DNA of 34,340 nt, taken from positions 1 through 34,340 of the forward strand of contig CALFTN010000012.1 in the NCBI GenBank assembly GCA_937916395.1. The letters are read 5' to 3'. Made by a program: the position numbers and the translations under genes. The notes under the pieces are model-generated. The model saw only the letters and a list, made by a program, of their open reading frames with translations. It made no database searches and was not told the origin of the DNA. The number at the start of each line of letters is the position of its first letter. The stretch's first letter is position 1. The stretch comes from an uncultured Clostridia bacterium (GTDB lineage Bacteria; Bacillota; Clostridia; Oscillospirales; Acutalibacteraceae). Shown piece after piece: positions 1 through 5,327 of this stretch.

Positions 1-295
1 CACTTTAATAAGCTTTCAAACGTGTTAAGAGTTTATTAAAATAATAAATGTTCCTCGGGTGGTGGAGAGTTCTTTGACACGAACTCTCTTTTTTTATTTA
101 CTTACTTGAAGAACGGATAAGCTGTAATTTATTTCTAAACCGACCAACTTTGCTAATAGAGGTCAGCTCGTTGCGAAGAACTCTCCACCATTCCGTTTTG
201 AATTTTTGTTTAACCCTAGTACATTAATCGCCTGAAAACTTATGAAAACCAATTAATTTTTTAAATGAATGGTCCCCCTCTCTTCGAAGAGAGGC
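1..295. repeat. 338-bp inverted-repeat element, copy 1 (left end cut off)
   Basis: Corresponds base for base to 1114-1408 and 3091-3385; identical to the third copy over all 295 bases and four substitutions from the second. The right terminus (271-295) carries the palindromic core cctctcttcgaagagagg. Inside are a perfect 15-bp inverted repeat (60-74 with 176-190) and an intrinsic-terminator-like hairpin followed by seven T (65-95). No coding frame is evident. It resembles a MITE-like, non-autonomous element; no transposase is present in the window. Confidence 0.85.
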
Positions 296-330
296 AGGGT
301 TGTTGCAATTAATTTTTCATTTCATTTATA

Positions 331-410
331 ACTAACCAACTTACTGACCCACTGACCACTGACTCACTGACCACTAACTTACTGACCACTGACTCACTGA
401 CAACTCCCCC
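331..410. repeat. Short tandem array (actgacc/actcactg units)
   Basis: Degenerate 7-8 bp units of the type CACTGACC/ACTCACTGA follow the right end of repeat copy 1. The same units occur at 3421-3495, and in reverse complement at 834-909. There are no spacers between units, so this is not a CRISPR array. Confidence 0.8.
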
Positions 411-429
411 ACTAACTCTACATTTAAAA

Positions 430-467
430 AAGCTCTATCATTTTCGGTTTTGAGAATGATAGAGCTT
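430..467 (-). terminator. Intrinsic terminator, end of toxin transcript
   Basis: Stem 430-445 with 452-467 (aagctctatcattttc / gagaatgatagagctt), followed on the minus strand by a run of T. It is the first minus-strand terminator downstream of the small toxin gene, so the toxin mRNA probably ends here and covers the whole antisense RNA region. The stem is nearly the same as the pilin terminator at 1424-1467. Confidence 0.7.
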
Positions 468-508
468 TGTATTTTATAATTATTCTGAATTATACGCTTT
501 AAAGTAGG

Positions 509-537
509 TTGACAAGTATTCAATTATGTATTATAAT
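509..537 (+). promoter_or_regulatory. Promoter of antisense antitoxin RNA
   Basis: TTGACA (509-514), 17-bp spacer, TATAAT (532-537): a perfect sigma-A consensus. No start codon with a ribosome binding site follows; a terminator comes about 95 bases downstream, as expected for a small RNA. Confidence 0.85.
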
Positions 538-544
538 ACAGGTG

Positions 545-641
545 AAATAAGGCAAACCAAATAGACGGTTTTGCCCTCAAAGAATTTGATTAAGATTTAA
601 TCGCCTTAACTTTGGTCGGGAAAGGCGATTATTTCTTTTTT
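545..641 (+). ncRNA. Candidate antitoxin antisense RNA (type I toxin-antitoxin)
   Basis: A transcript of about 97 nt is predicted from the consensus promoter at 509-537 to an intrinsic terminator: stem 599-607 with 622-630, then a T-rich tail to 641. A 5' hairpin is formed by ggcaaacc (551-558) and ggttttgcc (567-575). It overlaps the last codons of the convergent toxin gene (629-718) and is fully complementary to the 3' part of the toxin mRNA if that ends near 430. This is the arrangement of type I systems such as TxpA/RatA and Fst/RNAII. No RNA family was searched; the call rests on promoter, terminator and context. Confidence 0.7.
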
Positions 642-718
642 ATTGCCATAATTACAACTGTTACAACCGAAATTATAACAAGACTAAACTGAAATAAATC
701 CTGAATAGTTATGTACAT
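629..718 (-). CDS. Small membrane toxin, holin-like type I toxin
   Basis: A 29-residue peptide beginning MYITIQDLFQF, then a single hydrophobic helix (about residues 8-26) and a lysine tail (AIKKK). This is the shape of Firmicutes putative holin-like/TxpA-Fst-type toxins that insert into the inner membrane. The start is fixed by a strong ribosome binding site, gggggtgatgccct, directly upstream; this G-rich site is a habit of the family. A TTGCGG-17-TACAAT promoter lies about 70 bases upstream. A convergent antisense RNA overlaps the 3' end and probably represses it. The module sits between repeat copies 1 and 2. The family assignment is from memory of sequence style, not a search; a leader peptide of another kind is the main alternative. 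Confidence 0.72.
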   Translation of the reverse strand: MYITIQDLFQFSLVIISVVTVVIMAIKKK

Positions 719-789
719 AGGGCATCACCCCCGTGTTCGAGGGCAAGATTAAACCGCCTACCGTTGTAGATTCACCTTATTTCAAAGAT

Positions 790-818
790 ATTGTAACACA
801 TATCGACAATATCCGCAA
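790..818 (-). promoter_or_regulatory. Promoter of toxin gene
   Basis: On the minus strand TTGCGG (818-813), 17-bp spacer, TACAAT (795-790). It gives a leader of about 65 nt before the toxin start at 718. Confidence 0.7.
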
Positions 819-833
819 GAATATTTTATTATG

Positions 834-909
834 TTGGCTGGTTGGCTAGTAGGTCAGTGGTCAGTGAGTCAGTGGTCAGTGGTCAGTGGTCAGTGGGTAG
901 TTGGCTGGT
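834..909. repeat. Short tandem array (gtcagtgg/gtcagtga)
   Basis: Runs of GTCAGTGG and GTCAGTGA flanked by gttggctgg/gttggctag units. It is in inverted orientation to the arrays at 331-410 and 3421-3495, so the toxin-antitoxin module lies between inverted arrays. It is followed by a tttcggaaggcttacggcttgatt segment (about 951-975) that recurs at 2940 and 8859. Confidence 0.8.
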
Positions 910-1070
910 AATATTAGTGCTGAGTGCTGAGTGCAAAGTGCTGAGTTTCGGAAGGCTTACGGCTTGATTGTAATAATTTGTTGTAATAGATAACTTATCG
1001 TATCATTTTCAGATTATTTTTTGTTAGTAAGTCAATTATAAATGAAAAAATAAATTTCTCTTTACAAAAC

Positions 1071-1408
1071 GCCTCTCTTCGAAGAGAGGGGGACCGCCTT
1101 CCCTTTATTTGCTCACTTTAATAAGCTTTCAAACGTGTTAAGAGTTTATTAAAATAATAAATGTTCCTCGGGTGGTGGAGAGTTCTTTGACACGAACTCT
1201 CTTTTTTTATTTACTTACTTGAAGAACGGATAAGCTGTAATTTATTTCTAAACCGACCAACTTTGCTAATAGAGGTCAGCTCGTTGCGAAGAACTCTCCA
1301 CCATTCCGTTTTGAATTTTTGTTTAACCCTAGTACATTAATCACCTGAAAACTTATAAAAATCAATTAATTTTTCAAATGAATGGTCCCCCTCTCTTCGA
1401 AGAGAGGC
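1071..1408. repeat. 338-bp inverted-repeat element, copy 2
   Basis: Bounded by a perfect 25-bp terminal inverted repeat (1071-1095 with 1384-1408) whose core cctctcttcgaagagagg is itself palindromic. It differs from copies 1 and 3 at only four positions over the comparable 295 bases, all near the right end. The flank to the right of the element diverges at once into the pilin terminator, unlike copies 1 and 3, where homology continues into a tandem array. An internal terminator-like hairpin lies at 1178-1208. Confidence 0.88.
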
Positions 1409-1423
1409 AGGGTTGTAAAAATT

Positions 1424-1467
1424 AAAAAGCTCTGTCATTTTCAGTTTTGAGAATGATAGAGCTTTTT
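1424..1467 (-). terminator. Terminator of pilin-like gene 1
   Basis: Stem aaaaagctctgtcatttt / gaatgatagagcttttt with T-rich tails on both strands, 22 bases past the stop codon of the minus-strand pilin gene. It could act in both directions. Confidence 0.8.
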
Positions 1468-1489
1468 GGTTTTTTTGGGTCAAATTTGA

Positions 1490-1954
1490 TTAAGAATTCT
1501 GTTCAAGGATGTGAAGCTTATTACCCTCATCATCTTCAGCAGAACATTCTGTTGAAATAATAACAGTTCCGTCTGGATTTGCCTGTAAAGTTGCTGTTAT
1601 TGTCTCGTTTTCATCACCACAAACAGGTGGAGTTTTAAAACTCGATTTAATATCCGTAATAGTAATTTTTTCTGAAGAGAAAGTTGCTAAATCGCCATCA
1701 GATACAGTTATATCTGTAGCGGTACATTCAATTTCTACAGGGTCACCAGTACCCGAAATACCATAAGCCATAAAAAGATTGGTTAATGTAGTCATTAATT
1801 GTCTCTGATTATCAACACAAGTCTTTTCTCTTGCCTTGCCTGTAACTGAGTTGAAAATAGGCACAGCAACAGCTACAAGAATTGCCATTATAACAACAAC
1901 AATCATAAGTTCAACGAGTGAGAAGCCTTTTTTACTCTTTAAAAAGTGAAACAT
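1490..1954 (-). CDS. Type IV pilin-like protein (prepilin), copy 1
   Basis: A class III prepilin: leader MFHFLKSKKG, cleavage expected after Gly10, mature protein starting FSLVE with the conserved Glu5, then a hydrophobic helix (about 11-35). The C-terminal globular domain is short and contains four cysteines. Pilins of this kind are cleaved and methylated by PilD/ComC-type peptidase and polymerised into a surface fibre or pseudopilus. A longer in-frame start exists at 1969 (TTG), but GGAG lies 9 bases before the ATG at 1954, and the resulting leader matches the neighbouring paralogue, so 1954 is preferred (154 residues). It has its own promoter and terminator. No peptidase, ATPase or platform gene is in the window, so the assembly machinery must be elsewhere. 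Confidence 0.9.
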   Translation of the reverse strand: MFHFLKSKKGFSLVELMIVVVIMAILVAVAVPIFNSVTGKAREKTCVDNQRQLMTTLTNLFMAYGISGTGDPVEIECTATDITVSDGDLATFSSEKITITDIKSSFKTPPVCGDENETITATLQANPDGTVIISTECSAEDDEGNKLHILEQNS

Positions 1955-2006
1955 TTTAATCATCTCCAAAAAAGTGAGAAAGTTTCGTAACTTTCTTTAT
2001 AGGCTT

Positions 2007-2035
2007 ATATTAGCACAACTGGCATATTTTGTAAA
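2007..2035 (-). promoter_or_regulatory. Promoter of pilin-like gene 1
   Basis: TTTACA (2035-2030), 17-bp spacer, TAATAT (2012-2007) on the minus strand. The short leader contains a small hairpin gaaagttacgaaactttc. Confidence 0.75.
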
Positions 2036-2102
2036 TAGCAAAATGAATAAAATTCACAGTTTTTTTATTTTTATACAATATTGGGGTCAAAAACAAAAAA
2101 CA

Positions 2103-2126
2103 CACGCTATCCTTTCGGATAGCGTG
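2103..2126 (-). terminator. Terminator of pilin-like gene 2
   Basis: Perfect 10-bp stem cacgctatcc / ggatagcgtg with a tttc loop. On the minus strand it is followed by a T-rich run, 30 bases after the stop codon of the second pilin gene. Confidence 0.88.
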
Positions 2127-2155
2127 CTAATATTAACTACTTAATTCACATTAAA

Positions 2156-2611
2156 TCAAGATGTTGTTTTGAGTACGTGACCACCAGTACATGATGTAGT
2201 TACTGTAGCTGTACCACCTTGTGTATTCTTAGTAATTGTAGCTGAAATAGTTTTTGATTCATCACCACAAACAGGAACTGTTTTAAATGAACCTTTAATC
2301 AAGTCTAAATCAACCTTTGGATCATCAACACCTTCAAAAACTTCAAAAGTACCTGATGTAATTGTGATAGTATTACCCTTGAATTGAAGAACTACATCAG
2401 CACCTGTACCTGAAATACCTTCTGCCATGTAGAGGTTCTGGATTGAAGTAATAATCTGTCTCTGGTTATCAACGCAAGTCTTCTCTCTAGCTTTACCTGT
2501 AACTGAGTTGAAGATTGGCACAGCAACTGCAACGAGGATAGCCATGATAACAACAACGATCATGAGTTCAACGAGTGAGAAACCTTTTTTGCTCTTCATA
2601 AATTTAAACAT
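2156..2611 (-). CDS. Type IV pilin-like protein (prepilin), copy 2
   Basis: Prepilin of 151 residues with leader MFKFMKSKKG, cleavage after Gly10 and mature start FSLVELMIVVV. Residues from about 7 to 50 are identical to copy 1, up to CVDNQRQ, whereas the exposed C-terminal half is diverged (three cysteines, of which the CVDN and PVCGDE ones are shared). The ATG at 2611 has AAGGAG nine bases upstream. Many synonymous differences separate the two conserved 5' halves, so the identity is kept by selection on protein, not by a very recent duplication. Separate promoters and terminators suggest the two pilins are expressed independently, perhaps as major and minor subunits (inference). Confidence 0.92.
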   Translation of the reverse strand: MFKFMKSKKGFSLVELMIVVVIMAILVAVAVPIFNSVTGKAREKTCVDNQRQIITSIQNLYMAEGISGTGADVVLQFKGNTITITSGTFEVFEGVDDPKVDLDLIKGSFKTVPVCGDESKTISATITKNTQGGTATVTTSCTGGHVLKTTS

Positions 2612-2756
2612 TTACGAACAACTCCTTTTCTAAATAAAAATATTGTGTGTTTTTCATTATATGCAAAAGGCAAGTACCTTTATACACACTCTGAAATTCT
2701 CGGGATTTTCCCGTTATGTAGGAAAGTGGGAATTTTCCGTAACTTTCTCTACTCGT

Positions 2757-2785
2757 ATAGTAACATATTATTTTCCGTTTGTAAA
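2757..2785 (-). promoter_or_regulatory. Promoter of pilin-like gene 2
   Basis: TTTACA (2785-2780), 17-bp spacer, TACTAT (2762-2757). It predicts a long leader of about 140 nt that includes a perfect small hairpin cgggattttcccg (2701-2713). No known riboswitch motif was recognised in the leader. Confidence 0.7.
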
Positions 2786-2823
2786 GGGGTTTTTCAATTT
2801 TTTTAGAAAAAATTTGAAAAACA

Positions 2824-2903
2824 GTGTGGCTAGTGTGGCTAGTGTGGCTAGTGTGGCTAGTGTGGCTAGTTGGCTAGTTGGCTAGTTGGCTAGTGTGGCT
2901 AGT
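2824..2903. repeat. Tandem array of gtgtggcta / gttggcta units
   Basis: Five 9-bp gtgtggcta units, then 8-bp gttggcta units and one more gtgtggcta, followed by gtaatattagtgctgag as at 903-920. It occupies the same place relative to repeat copy 3 as the 834-909 array does to copy 2. The forward frame through it (2643-2885) is low-complexity and not regarded as a gene. Confidence 0.85.
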
Positions 2904-3047
2904 AATATTAGTGCTGAGCATAAATAGTGCTGAGTGCTGAGTTTCGGAAGTCTTGATTATAATAATTGGTTGTAACAGATAACTTATTGTATCATTTTCA
3001 GATTACTATAAAATTCAAATGAAACGAAAAATTAATTTCAACAAAAC

Positions 3048-3385
3048 GCCTCTCTTCGAAGAGAGGGGGACCGCCTTTCCTTTATCTGCCCACTTTAATA
3101 AGCTTTCAAACGTGTTAAGAGTTTATTAAAATAATAAATGTTCCTCGGGTGGTGGAGAGTTCTTTGACACGAACTCTCTTTTTTTATTTACTTACTTGAA
3201 GAACGGATAAGCTGTAATTTATTTCTAAACCGACCAACTTTGCTAATAGAGGTCAGCTCGTTGCGAAGAACTCTCCACCATTCCGTTTTGAATTTTTGTT
3301 TAACCCTAGTACATTAATCGCCTGAAAACTTATGAAAACCAATTAATTTTTTAAATGAATGGTCCCCCTCTCTTCGAAGAGAGGC
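3048..3385. repeat. 338-bp inverted-repeat element, copy 3
   Basis: Perfect 25-bp terminal inverted repeats (3048-3072 with 3361-3385). The inverted symmetry extends outward: aaatgaaacgaaaaattaatt on the left matches the complement of aattaatttttcgtttcattt on the right. An internal terminator-like hairpin lies at 3155-3185 and an inner 15-bp inverted repeat at 3150-3164/3266-3280. It is identical to copy 1 over 295 bases. Confidence 0.88.
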
Positions 3386-3420
3386 AGGGTTGTTGCAATT
3401 AATTTTTCGTTTCATTTATA

Positions 3421-3495
3421 ACTAACCGACTCACTAACCACTGACTCACTGACCACTGACTCACTGACCACTGACTCACTGACCACTGACCACTA
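3421..3495. repeat. Short tandem array (ctgactcactgacca)
   Basis: Regular alternation of ctgactcactgacca units, same orientation as at 331-410 and reverse complement of 834-909. It ends just before the T-box promoter. Confidence 0.85.
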
Positions 3496-3509
3496 TCAAC
3501 AAAAAACTC

Positions 3510-3538
3510 TTGACATTTCAAAAATCTCGTGTTAAAAT
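3510..3538 (+). promoter_or_regulatory. Promoter of T-box operon
   Basis: TTGACA (3510-3515), 17-bp spacer, TAAAAT (3533-3538); transcription should start near 3545, just before stem I of the T-box. Confidence 0.82.
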
Positions 3539-3544
3539 GCTATC

Positions 3545-3832
3545 CATATTGATAAATGCATTGAAGGAATTACGCATTTTTAGGTAAGCTTTTCAGAGAG
3601 TTGGCGGTTGGTGTGAGCCAATAGGTTTTAAAAATGTGGTCTCGTTCCAGAGCAGAGCTTCAGAAGCGTTTTTCGTGAGTAAGAAGCTACGGTTGCCCCG
3701 TTACCATGGCTACGGACTTTATTGAGTCTTAATGAGTGACTGTCTTTTTTGGCAGTAAGCGGGGTGGTACCGCGGATTATTTAGAATTCGTCCCTGAGTT
3801 AAGATTATTATATCTTGGCTCAGGTTTTTTTA
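3545..3832 (+). promoter_or_regulatory. T-box leader, candidate leucine specificity
   Basis: The conserved T-box sequence GGGGTGGTACCGCGG is at 3761-3775, and the terminator (stem 3793-3823, T-run 3824-3831) follows. Stem I shows cagagagttggcggttggtgtgag, the usual distal signature. The lower helix pairs GGAA (3566-3569) with TTCC (3645-3648); the triplet before the single purine G3644 is CTC (3641-3643), matching the specifier-purine-helix layout of known T-boxes and reading as a leucine codon. Uncharged tRNA-Leu would therefore stabilise the antiterminator and switch on the downstream LeuA-like/acyl-CoA ligase operon. The T-box call is firm; the specifier assignment is inferred from pairing. 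Confidence 0.93.
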
Positions 3833-3908
3833 TTTTCCCTGATACCACACAAAATAAAAAATCAATACATATCAATATAACAATTAAACTTTTGAAAGGA
3901 TTACTGTT

Positions 3909-5315
3909 ATGAAAAAAATCAGAATTTCAGACCGCACAATTTTACTTAAATCACAAGGTAATGAAGCTACTTTAAGCTTTAAAGAAAAGGTTGAAATTGC
4001 ACGACTTTTAGAAAGTGCTAATGTTGACACAGTTGAATTCCCTGCAATTGAAAACGAAAAAACTGATACACTTCTTTTAAAAACTGCTTGTGCTTTCTTA
4101 AAAAACAGCATTATGAGCGTTCAGGTTGGTTCTACAACAGAAAGTGTTGAAATGACATTTAACGCAATTAAATCTGCTGCTAAACCAAGACTTTCTGTGG
4201 CTTTACCTATTTCCCCTGTTGGAATGGAATACACATGCCACAAAAAAGCACCTAAAATGATTGAGCTTATTAAGGCTTTGGTTGAAAAAGCTGTTTCTCT
4301 TTGCTCTGATGTTGAATTCGTCGCACTCGACGCTACAAGAGCTGAAAACGATGTTTTAATTTCGGCTATTAAAACTGCAATCAGTGCTGGTGCTAAAACA
4401 ATTACAATTTGTGATAACGAAGCTTCTATGCTCCCTGACGCATTCATCAGCTTTATAGAAGAAACTAAAAAAGCAATTCCTGAACTCGAAAGTGTAGATT
4501 TAGGTGTTTTATGTGAAGACACAAACGGCTGTGCAGCGGCTTCTTCAATGCTCGCTGTAACTCATGGCATATCAGAAGTAAAATGTGCTTCATTTAGCTC
4601 AAATATCGCATCTATTGTTACTATTTCAAATATCATCCGAAACAGCGGTGATAAATTAGACATCTGCTGTTCACTTAAATACAGCGAGTTTTTAAGAATT
4701 ATAAATCAGGTTGCAAAAATTGCTGATGGCAAACACATTGTTTCAGTTACAGAAACCCAAAGCGCTGTTCCTGCTACTGAATTTAATTTAACTGAAAATG
4801 ATTCTCAAGAAACTGTTTTAAAAGCTGTTAAGAATTTAGGCTATGATTTATCTGACGAGGATAGTGCAAAGGTATTTGAACGCTTCAAATCTGTTGCAAG
4901 TAAAAAGACAATTTCAAACAAAGAGCTTGACGCTATTGTTGCAACAACTGCACTTCAGGTTACACCTGCTTACAAATTAGTCGATTACGTTATTAACACT
5001 GGTAATATTATTACTTCATCCGCACAAATCACACTTGAAAAGGATGGAGAAAACAAACAGTCAATAGGCATTGGCGACGGTCCTATTGATGCGGCATTTA
5101 CTACTATTGAGCAGATTGTAGGTCACCACTACGAGCTTGACGATTTCCAGATTCACTCTGTTACAGAAGGCAGAGAAGCAACTGGTTCTGCACTTGTTAA
5201 GCTCCGTGCAAATGGCAAGCTCTATTCTGGTAATGGTGTTTCTACTGACATTATCGGTGCAAGTATTCGCGCATACATCAACGCTATTAACAAAATTATT
5301 TTTGAAGAAATATAA
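3909..5315 (+). CDS. LeuA-like protein with degenerate catalytic domain and intact leucine-sensing domain
   Basis: A 468-residue homologue of alpha-isopropylmalate synthase. Residues about 340-468 form a well-conserved LeuA allosteric domain (GDGPIDAAFTTIEQI near 389; GREATGSALVKL near 421; GNGVSTDIIGASIRAYI near 441), and the linker GYDLSDED (311-318) is typical. The HMGL-like barrel (1-280) is degenerate: the DTTLRDGEQ motif is replaced by DRTILLKSQ (8-16), and the HxHND metal site reads LCEDTN (201-206), so the catalytic Arg, metal Asp and both His are missing. It probably does not condense acetyl-CoA with a keto acid by the usual chemistry. It is preceded by a leucine T-box and has GAAAGGA upstream of ATG. 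The next gene starts 12 bases after the stop, so the two are co-transcribed. Sensor, scaffold or altered enzyme are all possible (inference). Confidence 0.85.
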   Translation: MKKIRISDRTILLKSQGNEATLSFKEKVEIARLLESANVDTVEFPAIENEKTDTLLLKTACAFLKNSIMSVQVGSTTESVEMTFNAIKSAAKPRLSVALPISPVGMEYTCHKKAPKMIELIKALVEKAVSLCSDVEFVALDATRAENDVLISAIKTAISAGAKTITICDNEASMLPDAFISFIEETKKAIPELESVDLGVLCEDTNGCAAASSMLAVTHGISEVKCASFSSNIASIVTISNIIRNSGDKLDICCSLKYSEFLRIINQVAKIADGKHIVSVTETQSAVPATEFNLTENDSQETVLKAVKNLGYDLSDEDSAKVFERFKSVASKKTISNKELDAIVATTALQVTPAYKLVDYVINTGNIITSSAQITLEKDGENKQSIGIGDGPIDAAFTTIEQIVGHHYELDDFQIHSVTEGREATGSALVKLRANGKLYSGNGVSTDIIGASIRAYINAINKIIFEEI

Positions 5316-5327
5316 GGAGGGCTAAAA

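Noticed and set aside
541..580. c-di-GMP (GEMM) riboswitch suggested by ggcaaacc near the pilins
   Set aside because: The rest of the GEMM core (tetraloop receptor, GACGCAAAGC-like segment) is absent, and the sequence is explained by the antisense RNA hairpin.
834..909. CRISPR array
   Set aside because: Units of 7-9 bp directly abut without spacers, so these are simple tandem repeats.
2612..2756. Riboswitch in the long leader of pilin gene 2
   Set aside because: Only a small 5-bp hairpin is visible; no known aptamer signature and no terminator or SD-sequestering stem could be supported.
2643..2885. 80-codon plus-strand frame ending in an SVASVASVAS repeat
   Set aside because: The repeat is just the gtgtggcta array; the frame runs through the pilin promoter on the other strand and has no homology or ribosome site.
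4121..4522. 133-codon minus-strand frame inside the LeuA-like gene
   Set aside because: Antisense shadow of an AT-poor-third-position gene; no ribosome site and no recognisable motif.
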